From Adiantum capillus-veneris (lineage: Eukaryota; Streptophyta; Polypodiopsida; Polypodiales; Pteridaceae): a stretch of DNA of 64,000 bases. The first letter of the stretch is position 1. Each line of letters begins with the position of its first letter. A program made the position numbers and the translations under genes. The DNA lies in NCBI GenBank assembly GCA_014529385.2, contig CM043967.1, positions 67,001 through 131,000 of the forward strand. Reading direction: 5' to 3'. The notes under the pieces were generated by a model. The model was not told where the DNA came from, did not search any database, and saw only the letters and a program-made list of their open reading frames with translations. Shown one piece after another: positions 35,976-46,711 of this stretch.

Positions 35976-37094
35976 GATTTCTGAGTCGGAGGAGGAATCA
36001 CTAGCGGCTATTTTAGGGTCTTAGGTGGTGCTACCTTGTGTCCCTGTTGAGGGTCTAGAGCTTATCGTGGATAGGTAATGGGTGTCCATATGAACAGAGG
36101 CACCCTCAATATGCTCATGTTCTAGCACCCGCCTAGAGCGTAAGTGCATGTGCTTTTGATACCCTAAGGTGTCAAAAAGCTGCTCTAGGAGGCCTTGTGA
36201 CTAGTTTTTAGCGTGTTTTTTGTTTGTTTTTTTGCTAGATTTTTTAGAGCGTGTCGTGGAATGGGCCGTGTGATAGCTCGAAACGAGCGTATCGGTCAGA
36301 GGGTCGTGCCGTGCTTTACAGCCCTCCGTTTGCTCACTCTATGCCCTCGGAATCCCTAAAACTGTCAATTTCCAGTAGGGAACTAGGCCCAAACTAGAAA
36401 GTCTAAGGGTGCAAGTGGGAAGAGAAAGGAGGAGAGTGGAGGACTTGTCCCACATCCTCTCATTCTCTCTTGAGGGAGTAGGGTATATATATAAGAGTGA
36501 GTCTAGTATATATCATAAGACTGAGGATTGAGGCCTGGGCTTGGGCTTGGGCTTGGGCTTGGGAAAATGATCCCGATCTATCTTTTATACAAACCAACCC
36601 GTCCGTTTTAAGAGACACGTTTTTTATTTTCGAAAAATTTAGTCGCCCGCTCACTCGCGTTTTTATTTTTCGATTTTTATTTTTATTTTTATTTTTGTTA
36701 AAAAAATTTCATTTTTTTTTTGATGCAGAAAATACAGAAATTGAAAATGCGGAAATTGCAGAAATTGAAAAAACGCAAGAAATGCAAAAAATTGAAAAAG
36801 CACAGAAAATGCAGAAAATTGCAGAAATTCGAACTTGACAGAAAATTTAACACAGAAAACGCAGAAAATTGCAGAAATTGAAACTTGACAGAAAATGCAG
36901 AAAATGCAAAAACGCAAGAAATGCTAACTGTGCACTGCAAACCGGAAAACGTAGAAAACGCAAAAAACAGAAATCTCCACACAACTACACACACTCATTC
37001 CCTGCCTTTCCTATGATAGAAATTACACCACAAGAAAGCGTAAAGTGCTAATCGAGCTTAGTGTAGGGCATATACCCGGCAACGGCGCCAAAAA
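35976..37094 (-). other. Leader of the LTR element, with short repeats
   Basis: A leader of about 1.1 kb. It holds a GGCTTG hexamer run (36533-36562) and an A-rich segment (about 36724-36960) made of diverged copies of GCAGAAATTGAAA / GCAGAAAATGCAAAA units. Neither looks translated. Confidence 0.7.
37070..37092 (-). promoter_or_regulatory. Primer-binding site, tRNA-Asp type
   Basis: On the minus strand, TGGCGCCGTTGCCGGG lies a few bases inside the 5' LTR. This is the tRNA-Asp-type primer site used by several plant gypsy lineages. Confidence 0.85.
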
Positions 37095-37342
37095 TGTGCG
37101 CTCCTTGCCGCACTGTCGAAGCAAGGGACTTGCCAATACACCGTGTGCGAGCCACAAACGGCTCCAAGCACACAACAAGCCTAAACTAGCAAGCTCAAGA
37201 GAATAAAGGGTGTGTCACTCACCGCTCTACGCTCGCCTTTGTGGTGGATTCCTCGCCGCGATGAAGAAGCTGCAGTCGTGCCGCGCTCAACCGCTTCGCC
37301 GCCGTCGTGCCTTCGTAATGCTCGATCGCACACACACTCTCC

Positions 37343-37376
<34 letters not shown>

Positions 37377-37669
37377 AGGAGGTGAAGAAGAAGAAGATGG
37401 AGATGGAGCAAGAGCACTCTTCTATTGCACAAATGAGAGAATGAGTAAAAATTAGGTTTAGTTGGCTTTTATAGGAGCTCACCCCATTCACACTTGGGCG
37501 CCCATGCTTAGCCAACTAACCCTAGCATGTTCGTGTTAGAGTGCGCCTCTCATCGGCGATCACTCTACCTTTCCCTATTGGACCGACAAGCCCGGTACCT
37601 GACTCTACCAAATACATAATACACGTCCATCGTAGGCGATAGGGTGTCCGTGTGCCGTGAGGGTTAACA
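37095..37669 (-). repeat. 5' LTR of non-autonomous element
   Basis: 575 bp, nearly identical to the left LTR. It is flanked on the outside by ATTCT (37670-37674), which duplicates the left target site. Confidence 0.95.
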
Positions 37670-37674
37670 ATTCT

Positions 37675-38776
37675 AGAACACGCACATGGAGGTATAAGTG
37701 GAGGCAATTTTTCAGGTGATAAGACGGAAAAAATTTTCTTGACCGCAGGAATATGGTGGCCTACATTGCATATGGATGTTGAGGAGTTTGTAAAGCGTTG
37801 TGACGAATGTCAGTGCACCAAAGTGCCGATAAAGAGAGATGAGATGCCACTACGGCCAATGATGGGAGCAAGGGCATTTGCAAAATGGGGCATTGATTTT
37901 GTGGGGCCTATTTCACCCCCTGCATATCGCACCCATACCCAATATATCATTGTGGCTACGGACTATCTCCCAAAATGGACGGAAGCCAAGGCAACACAAA
38001 AAGTAGACGCAAGAACCACTGCATAATTTTTGTATGAGAATGTCTTTGTACGATATGGATTACCAATAGAAATTGTCAGTGATCGAGGAACACATTTTCT
38101 TAATGAAGTCATTGAATATCTGCTAGAGGAATTCATGGTCATACATAGAAAATCTGCTCCATATCATCCACAGGCAAATGGACAAGCTGAGGCCACAAAT
38201 AAAACACTATGCACTGTTCTGACTAAAATTGTATCAGAGTCAAGGACAGACTGGGATCCGCAGTTGCACTCAACACTATGGGCATACATGGTAGCTTACA
38301 AAACATCAATCGGAACGACACCGTACAACATGGTGTTTGGTCTAAACGCTATATTACCCATAGAGTTTTTAGTTACGACTCTACGAGTAGCAAAACGCTT
38401 AGAATGGACAGGGCATGAGCTCTCTTCAAGAATAGATGATCTTGAAAAACTAGATGAACTTTGATTCAGAGTTGTAGCTTCAATCTATGCTAAAAAGAGA
38501 AGACAAAAAGAGTTTTTTGACAAGCATGCGCGCATGAAAGATTTCAAAATAGGTGATTATGTACTTGTTTATACCTTGAAGCAACATGCCAAGAAACTTA
38601 AAAAGCGAAGGATGGGACCCTTTGTGATTAATGACTTATCACAAAGTGGAGATGTCAAACTTGCTACATTAGCAGGAGAAGAAATGCCAAATTGGATTAG
38701 TGGGTGTGGATTAAAAAAGCATCATTTACCACTGACACAGGATATGCTTCAACAAATCCATCAAGAAAAACAATGA
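37675..38776 (+). pseudogene. Ty3/gypsy integrase (continuation of the 27.1-kb element)
   Basis: This resumes the pol frame interrupted at 28820. The zinc domain ends WWPTLHMDVEEF, CDECQ. The core has WGIDFVGP (first Asp), VSDRGTHF (second Asp) and PYHPQANGQAEATNK (Glu), so D-D-E is intact. A TAA at about 38024-38026 and a TGA at 38462-38464 interrupt it. The C-terminal part (38534-38776) has KIGDYVLVY and KRRMGPFVI, typical of the gypsy integrase C-terminal domain. Confidence 0.9.
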
Positions 38777-38841
38777 ATGAAGGATAAACAGAGGGTACGA
38801 GAAGAAGCCCAAACAGAAGGAAAAGAACGCATTGCAAAAAG

Positions 38842-38909
38842 CATTAGGAGAAATATGAACCTTGCATGGGCCTTGTAAGGAATCCTAATTTTTAGGGATT
38901 AAGGCTAAT
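38842..38909 (+). repeat. Terminal inverted repeat region, copy B left end
   Basis: CATTAGGAGAAATATGAACC followed by GGGCC and GGGATTAAGGCTAAT. All three blocks recur in inverted order at 48820-48771 with a few substitutions and small indels. Confidence 0.7.
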
Positions 38910-39416
38910 GTTGTGTGGGGTTTAGGGGACAAGGGCATTGAAGAAGTTAGTTTTGAGTAGGCTTTTCTAGCCTTTTTTTTAGACAAATGTAGGATGTGGA
39001 CCTAAAAGGTTGCTTTCTCTCTCTAGCCTTTTTTAAAGTGAAGGAAGCATAGGGGTGTGTCCACATCAGCAATTCCGTGGGTCAAAAAGAGTCAAAATTT
39101 GACTTTTTAAAAAAAAATTCATTTTTATTTGTTTTTTACTTAAAACTCCCTCCCAACATATATACATATCCAAAAATCATTTTTTGACCCACAAGCTTAG
39201 AAAGTCCATTTTTTCAAAAATCTTTTCCCCCAAAAAGTAATAAACATTTTGTTCTCTCATCCTCCTCCCTCCTCTCTCCCTCTCTACCCCTACCTTCCTC
39301 CTCCTCCCCAATCTCTCCCTCCCCTCCCTCCCTCCTTCTCTCCTCCCATCCTGCTCGGCCTCTCTACCCTTCCCCCTCTATCTTTTCATCATTTGCTTCC
39401 TCACGCAACAGCTTCC
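38910..39416. other. Subterminal region and 5' leader of gene T
   Basis: AT-rich, then strongly pyrimidine-rich just before the ATG (CCTCC/CTCCC tracts, 39250-39410), as expected of a transcription start and leader. No gene seen. Confidence 0.5.
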
Positions 39417-42366
39417 ATGGTGCTCACGGACATCACAAATGGTTTGCTTCCACCACCACGTACTCCGCACACCAAAAGCATACATATTCGCTTACCCACG
39501 GCATTTGCACCGAAGACCACTAGTGAAGGTGATCAAAGGTCATCACAGGAACGTCGCACCGCTTGTGAGACCAATGTTGACATTTGGGTGGATGGCCATT
39601 TGCACCCTTACGATCCTATAAGCCGCTTCCATCCACTGTTTAATAGCCTTTCCACATTTCTTCAATTTCTTGGGAGGGGAGAAGTAGGCTTGTTAGGCTA
39701 TTGCAAGTGGCTGTGTATGGGTGCAGGTGCTTCTTTGCATATGTGGATGCACGAATGTCAAGATCTTCACCTCAAGACGACGGCATTACAAGAGAGTGTT
39801 GCCTCTTCGGAGAGGGTAGTTAAAAGTCTTGAACAACAAATGCAAGAAAAGGAGCCCACATCCAGAAGCTTACCAACACCATCACATACTTGAAAGAAAC
39901 ACCCCTTGGTGCAAGGGAACGCAAACGCCCGTATTCATCCATTGAAACTCTTGCACATTCCGGAGGAGCACGCAAACGACGAGTTACAGCCACAAGGTGA
40001 TTTGGTCTTTACTTGCATGTTGCATTCTTACTTCACACTATTTTCTAACATTTATGTTTATTTGTTGCTAGAAACTTCATCCAGGAGGCATGCGGTGGAA
40101 CAAGCCAAGATAATCGAGTCAACCTTCTCACTAGTTGTCTCAATACCGAGGACGTTATTTCTATCTTACAATCACCTAGAGGTAAGCACATTAAGGATGC
40201 AGTCACCAAGGACCTTATGCGTAAATTAAGAAATGTGGTTAATGATGATGACGTTCAACAAGCTTGTGATGAGGCTGGAATCAGCACCAAAGCCTATCAG
40301 GCTATTTTTCAACTCCTAAAGGATGCCCTCAAAGAACATGGCATTGTGGAAAACCTATTTCCCGTTCCTCACAAGGTCAAGCTCGCAAAGAAGGCCACAA
40401 ACGAAGATGTGTTCTCCCGCATTGGGACATACCTACACATTGAGGACACAATGCCAACTTCCCTTTATGCTTCGTGCGCAACAAAGACAAGGGGAAAAGG
40501 TAAGAAACAATCCATAAGACCTTCGAATAAGGGCTTTCCTTACACAATGTGGAACAATATTTTCGTGGATCTAAAAAGGCTTCAAGAAGCCATGCTTAGA
40601 TTTTATGAGTTACCTGAAGAAGGTGACACACTTTACTTTTTTCTTTGGTATTATTCTTTTCATAGAAGCTGAAGTTTAAGGTCTTAGCACTATTTATTTT
40701 GTAGTGCTTGGCACAAAAGTCGCTTTTGTGCTGAAACTCGATGAGTGTCAAATAGTGAAAGGCCGAAGGTTAGAGAGGCTAAGTGTCACTCTAATGAACG
40801 AGGCCCTTCTGCAAACCAAGCGAAGGGATTCAGTCGAGCCATATCCCACCCTATCTTTTAGCGTGCAATCAGAGAAAGACATTTGGTGGTTGGGTGCTAT
40901 TGAGGTGCCCAAAGAGACCAATGGAGTACTTTCGTGGATTTTTGAGAGAACTCCATGGATCACAGAAGTAATACACTCCCAAATTGCAGGTCAGAAGTTG
41001 GAGATTGAGGGCTTTGGTAGTTATGATGTGGAGTGGCACTTAGGTGGGGATTTGAAGACCATAAAGTGTTTGCTTGGATGCAAACAAAGGGCTTCTTCTC
41101 TCATGCCTTGTCCATTTTGCACTCGAGGGTACAAACCTAATGGACAAAAATCACATAAGAGCACTGCAAAGGCCAGTTACATGCTTCCATGACAAGGGCA
41201 TGGAGAACAAGGGTTAGATTTTCATGATGTCGGAGATGAAGGTAGAGAATGGGAAGCGTCTATTCTGAGATGTCCCATGCTCAATGCCCCAGACCGTGAT
41301 CAAAAGGACCACACTTGGAATCCAATCTTTCGATTTCCTCTATCGAATGTACATTTTTGTACATTACACGCATTCATGCGTATTTTTGATAGGCTATTGA
41401 AGCTCCACATTGACTATGCTTTCACAATGAAACCGTTGGAAAAGTCCTAGGAAGCGATCGAAAGAGTGGAGGTACTCTTGAATTCCATTGGCTATCATGG
41501 TGGAAATGTGTCTATAGTTGCTGCAAAGAACACAGGGGAGGCCCATGAAATTGCTCAACAAGTGTCAATGAGTGGACAAAAAGCTACACACTTTTTGAAG
41601 AAAGTTTCCCAAGGAAAGCCAAGTCGATATGATGCTCAAAGCAGCTCCAACCAGCAGGCAGGTAACCTTTGGGAGCTTTGGAAGGAGTTATGCAAAGCTA
41701 CTACTGACAATGATTCAAATGGCGAGCTTGCAAACAAGCGCAAGCAAGTTTGGGCCCATTTTGATAAAATGGTCAAGCTTATGAGCCTTAACAACACAAC
41801 AGAAGAACAACGGCAATCATTTCAAGAAGCTTTGGCGGATTTTACCAAGGTCTTCACCCTTTCTTGGGGTGAAAATAACATCACACATTACATGGTAAGT
41901 CATTCATGGTGTATTCATTACAAGGGATTGTTTTTATTTACTAATGTGGATCGTTTGCTCATGTGAACATCATATCTTGTTTGCGCATGGTGCATTTTTT
42001 ATGCACAAGTATGGATCGCTTGAAATTTTTAGCACTCAAGGCATGGAGAAGTCCCATTATCGAGCAAGGGGAGTGTACTTCAAAAATACTCGACATGGTG
42101 GTGGAATGGTGCAATCCAATTATTTGGAGGAGATGTTCAACTGGTTTTTTCGCACAACATTTGCTCGTAAGCTCATAATGGAGCGTGCGCGACAATCTAA
42201 GATTGCTATTGAAGTGCGCAAATGGAGTCGTCAAGAGCATAGCAACAAGTGGAAAATGTCGCAAGGTCCCACCAAGCATGCTGCATGGCGGCGATGCAGA
42301 GTGCGACAAGGATCAAAGTGGATACTGCGCGAGTCACTAAACGTGAACGCAGGGTCCAACTCTTAG
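39417..42366 (+). pseudogene. Gene T: DDE-type transposase candidate, copy B
   Basis: Start at TTCCATGGTG. Exons 39417-39996, 40072-40622, 40705-41894 and about 41970-42366. The first two introns have GT-AG borders, and the third has lost a clear acceptor. The sequence aligns with copy A block by block: VDIWVDGHLHP, GLLGYCKWL, WNNIFVDLKRLQEAML, VLKLDECQ (first Asp), HLGGDLKTIKC (second Asp), PCPFC, HFCTLHAFMRI (CxxH), TQGMEKSHYRARG (Glu) and KNTRHGG. It is broken by a frameshift near 39855, a TGA at 41190-41192 and a TAG at 41448-41450. The copy A intron at 24765-24698 has no counterpart here. Confidence 0.7.
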
Positions 42367-42505
42367 CGACATGTTTATTTAAAAAATAATACTTCTTTTA
42401 AAAAAAATAGTGTGAACAGGGCCCTTTTTAAATGGGCCCTTATAAATATTGCATGCTCTCATAAATCACTCATTTCTTAAGAACAGGTGAGCTCTTACCA
42501 ACGAA

Positions 42506-43378
42506 ATGGCGCGCACCAAACAAACCGCGAAAGAGCATCCGCCTACCAACAAAAACACCCTCCAAGGATGTGAGAAGCCGTCATGGCTTAAAGGCACAAG
42601 AAAACGGCCACGAACACCTGGCCGTTCCAAGAACTCTTCTGGTAGTGGGCACGGTGGTAGGGCATGAGAGTCATCAAGGACTGTTGAATCTCCACCTCCT
42701 CAAGATATAACACCTAGAAAGAGAATGAAGCAACGTGCCCAGCACTGGAGAGAAGCAGAGGGCCAGCAAACATCAGAGTCCGATAGGGAGCAGCCGTCAC
42801 ACCCCCAATCACAAGCAGGACCATCCAGGACTCGGGTGGTCAATACAGACACCGAATCAGAGAGTGATCCACCATGGCTGCGAGAAAACATACCGCGCAC
42901 ACACCGGGTGGCCGTTGGGGGGAAGACATTGCCTCAAGGCAAGGGAGCTCTCCCCACACGACAAGATCGGCAACCAAGGGAAGAGGAAGAATTAGAACAG
43001 GCTGCAGAACCAGCACCTAAGCATGTAAACAAACGCAAGTCTAAGTTTTTCAAGAAGCCTTCACGCCGTCCGCCAGCAAATGTGCAAGTGCCCCCAAGAC
43101 AACCGCAGCGACGCCGAAAAATAGCAAGGGCATTTGCAGAAATCCGCCACTACCAGAAGACGACGGAGCTCTTGATTCGACGCGCCCCCTTTGCTCGCAC
43201 TGTGAAGGAAGTGCTTCAAAGCTATGGAAATCAGTATAGAATGCAAGCAATAGCGCTAGAGGCTATTCAAGAAGCTGCAGAGGCCCACATCATTTCAGTG
43301 TTGGAAGATACCAACCTATGTGCCATTCATGCAAAGCGAGTGACAATACAACCAAAAGATATGCAGCTTGCACGATGA
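42506..43378 (+). pseudogene. Histone H3-like protein, copy B
   Basis: One frame of 290 codons from an ATG at 42506. It begins MARTKQTAKEHPP, so the first seven residues after Met equal the H3 N-terminus. A long basic, Pro/Arg-rich tail follows (to about residue 205), then a histone fold: [48 protein letters not shown] and PKDMQLAR. Loop 1 has the same length as canonical H3, unlike CENH3. The frame has a TGA at codon 54 (42665-42667). It ends at a TGA exactly where H3 continues R-I-R; the same frame then reads LRRDFEH before another stop. No Ulp1 or phosphatase domain follows. The gene is 140 bp downstream of gene T on the same strand. Confidence 0.88.
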
Positions 43379-44890
43379 TTGCGACGAGACTTCGAGCATT
43401 AGCCGAAGTTACCCCTCTTTTTGTATTGCACACCCTTATCTTTGTAATGATTTGACTTTCCAATGACAATATGATCAACAGTTGTGTCTACTCTGTCTAT
43501 TATCTTTGTAATTTCAAGTTCTGTATGTAATTGTAGTCAATTTCAGTAAATTTGTGCATTTTAAGTAACCTTAGGGGTAGATAAGCCTACAAGGGGCAGA
43601 AAAAGGCCTGGCCACAAGGGCGCGCAAATGGCCCATCCAAAACTGATGGATGGGCCATTAGCGCGCCCTTGTGGCCATGCCTTTTTTTGCCCCTTATAGC
43701 CTTATCTACCCCCAAGGGTACTTAAAATAACCAAATTTACTAAAACCTATTGGTTTTGCATCAATATTTTATATGGATCCTTATGGACACCTTTTTTTGT
43801 TTGAATTCCTTATAGGATATCAAAACAATAACATATTGTGAAACCAAGTGTCCAATGTAATTTGACTTTTTGGTGCAAGGGTGTAGTAGGTAGAGCAAGT
43901 GATAGTTTGCTGGAAACTTCATTTTATAATTGATTTGAGCTTTTCAAGTGTCCTTGAGTGTGAACATATACTGAAATTGCCATAAAAAGGTTGCATTTAA
44001 ATGAATGATGCAAAACCAATCCATTGCAATAAATTTGTGCTTTTTAAGTACCCTAGGGGGTAGATTGGCCTATAAGGGGCAAAAAAATGCCTGGCCACAA
44101 GGGTGCGCAAATGGCCCATCCAAAACTGATGGATGGGCCATTTGCGCACCCTTGTGGCCAGGCCTTTTTTAGCCCCTTATAGGCCAATCTACCCCCTAGG
44201 GTACTTAAAAAGCACAAATTTATTGCAATGGATTGGTTTTGCATCAATATTTTATATGGATCCTTATGGACACCTTTTTTTTGGTCATTTCAAGCTATGA
44301 ATTCCTTATAAGATATCAAAACAAATAACATATTGGGAAACCAAGTGTCCAATGTAATTTGACTTTTTGGTGCAAGGGTGTAGTAGGTAGAACTAAAGCA
44401 AGTGATAGTTTGCTGGAAACTTCATTTCATAATTGATTTGAGCTTTTCTAGTGTCCTTGAGTGTGAACATATACTGGAATTGCCATAAAAAGGTTGCATT
44501 TAAATGAATGCTGCAAAACCAATCCATTGCAATAAATTTGTGCTTTTTAAGTACCCTAGGGGGTTAGATTATCCTGTAAGCTGCAAAAAATGCCTGGCCA
44601 CAAGGGCGCGCAAATGGCCCATCCAAAACTGATGGATGGGCCATTTGCGCGCCCTTGTGGCCAGGCATTTTTTGCAGCTTATAGGCTTATCTAACCCCCT
44701 AGGGTACTTAAAAATCACAATTATACTCAATTTGACTTCAATTACATACCTTGAAATAACAAAGTCAAAAAACAATTCATATCACCAATTGAAACAATTT
44801 TCAAGATTGACAAATCAAATTGAAAAGAATTTGCAATATAGAGAGACAATTTCAAATATTTTTTATTCCTTCTAGCACGGTGATTTTACA
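43379..44890. repeat. Tandem array of three long hairpins between convergent genes
   Basis: Three inverted repeats share the centre GGCCCATCCAAAACTGATGG and arms reading GCCTGGCCACAAGGG and TTTTAAGTA, with CTAGGGGG in the second and third. They span about 43546-43740, 44007-44245 and 44530-44720, with centres 483 and 502 bp apart. Arms are 85-110 bp and nearly perfect. Spacers are also repeated (TGGTTTTGCATCAATATTTT; TGCAAGGGTGTAGTAGGTAG). The unit is therefore about 490 bp, repeated three times, and lies exactly between the 3' ends of the H3-like gene and gene M. Confidence 0.93.
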
Positions 44891-46465
44891 TCATGTATCT
44901 GAGGAGTTCATAATTTTTTTGACCATTTCCTCGCGCCTATTTTGCGCGTAAGGCAACTCCCCAGTCAAGAGGGACTGCACTATGGCATTTGGGTCAGTTG
45001 AGCCAATGGAAGCATCTATCCCTATCTGGGCAAGCACTTTACCACGAAAGCTAGTGCCAAACGCTGTGCATACAAGGGATCTACGCACTAGGAACACTTG
45101 ATGCGCAGTTTGAGCAATGGTACTCAAACACAAAAACTTGCTCAAAGCTTTTAACGACCAAGTCATAAAATGGGCTTGGGGAGTAAATTCATTATGGATA
45201 ATGGCCACATCGCCAGGGGGGAGTTGTCCGAGGTAATGCGCAAGGGAAGCTTGAGGTCCAAAGCCCGTCCGCTTGCCACCCGTCCTTGCAGCAAAATCAT
45301 CAACCTCCACAACATCCTGTCATAAACCGATGAAGGTTGAGAAAAAAGACAACGAAGGATAAAATAGTAACATGAAAATTAGGTACAGTTTACCCTGCTC
45401 CTTGTCATCCTCCTCCCTGTTGCCCTTTGCATCCAAGTCAATGGTCTCATGCACCACAGATACAAGCTTTGGATCATCAGATGGGAGGTTGCATAATGGC
45501 ATAGGCATCCTAGCAGCCTCACCCTTGGCTTGCATGGCTTGGAAATCTTCATCAGCCACGTGCAACTGCTCTGCTGCCAGGACCTCCGCACATACAACTG
45601 CAATAGTGTCAGCAACAGAGTCCCCATCTGGCAAGAGCTTGCTTTCTAGGGCATCTGGCGTATTGTCTAAGGGACATTTGCTGCTGTTGCATAGCACGCT
45701 CAAGCATTCATCCATGCGCAGGCCAAATGCTTTTTCCAAATCATGCAGGAACACAAACTCCTCCCTATCCACTAACACTGAGGAGAAGCGGCTAATTTCT
45801 ACCTCTGGGATAGCCACATCCGTCAGTGGTAGTGGCACTGGAGTGTCACTAGGGCCAGCCGCAACTATGGATTTCTCAACCACTTCCTCAAGACCCCTAG
45901 GGTACTCCAGCTGGTGTGCTTTTCCTTCCGCTGCAGGGTTCATGGGGATAACCTGCTGCTCCTTGGTGTCCTTGATAAAGGACCCAACTTAAAGGTATGG
46001 TAAGCGGAGCTCCTCCAAATCAGGTTCCTCGCTCACCAAGAAGATAAATGTTGCGAGCCGAGAAAGGTACTCCACCCCCAACTTGCGCTTCTTGAGCGCT
46101 GACACCCCAGGGGCTTGCTCGTCCAAGTAATGGCCTGCATTGGTTGCAATTTCTTGGAATCGTTGCAACCGCTTGGCGAATGGACGATCACCTTTGTGTA
46201 TATAGCGCAAAAGATCGCAAGGCACCCAGATCCCTGTATGTGGGGGGATAGATACAGAATATTTTATGATGTGCTCCTCCATGAACACAGAAATCTCCTC
46301 AAATGCATCCATGTGAAGGGCAACTGTGGCGTCAAGGTCGGGGAGACGAGTAAAAAAGGTGTGGAGGTCCAACTTCCCTTTGTATTTGGTGTCCTCGAGG
46401 AAGAGGATGAAGCGTGACAAAGGGGTGGATGTGGGTACAGATGTAGAGGCTGTGGCAGCATCCAT
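44891..46465 (-). pseudogene. Transposon gene M, copy B
   Basis: Start ATG at 46465 (MDAATAST); an upstream 16-codon extension is open but lacks support. The first frame runs to a TAA at 45991-45989 and continues in the same frame through MNPAAEGKAHQLEY to about 45394. An intron of about 78 bp (GTAAAC...GACAG) precedes the last exon, 45316-44891. The simple splice is out of phase by one, so an indel or another donor is likely. Conserved with copy A: FVFLHDLEKAFGL, DDFAAR, LAHYLGQL, VAIIHNEF, SLKALSKFL and VFLVRRSLV. About 150 N-terminal residues are unique to this copy. No domain recognised. Confidence 0.6.
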
Positions 46466-46711
46466 GTTTAGCCTGGGGTGTGGATAGAGAGTGGAGGAGC
46501 TCAGGAGTTGCAAAAGTGAAAATAGTGAATGAGTTAGGTGGCCCCCCTTTTATAATGTACCCTTTTTTTAAGACATTAAAAAAAAAGGCACTTTCACCAA
46601 AAAATGATTTGTCATCCCAATGCAAAAAATTATATTCAAAGGCATGATTTGCCGAAGCAAATCATGTTGATTACAGCGGGGATCAATATGAAAATTGCAA
46701 GAGTTACAAAG

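Larger units (their letters stand above)
28821..37669 (-). mobile_element. Non-autonomous LTR element (gag-protease only), young
   Basis: 8.85 kb, bounded by near-identical LTRs (28821-29396 and 37095-37669) and an ATTCT target duplication (28816-28820 and 37670-37674). It is oriented on the minus strand: the primer site lies next to the right LTR and the polypurine tract next to the left LTR. The internal ORFs encode gag, zinc knuckles and a protease, then a WxPK-repeat protein. There is no RT, RNase H or integrase, so it would need another element's enzymes to move. It is inserted into the plus-strand gypsy pol. Confidence 0.95.

Noticed and set aside
37739-38464. Integrase as part of the young non-autonomous element
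   Set aside because: It lies outside the LTR and target duplication and continues the pol sequence interrupted at 28820.
42506-43378. Calling the copy B histone a CENH3
   Set aside because: Loop 1 has the canonical H3 length and the conserved ARTKQTA tail is H3-like. A long tail alone is not enough.
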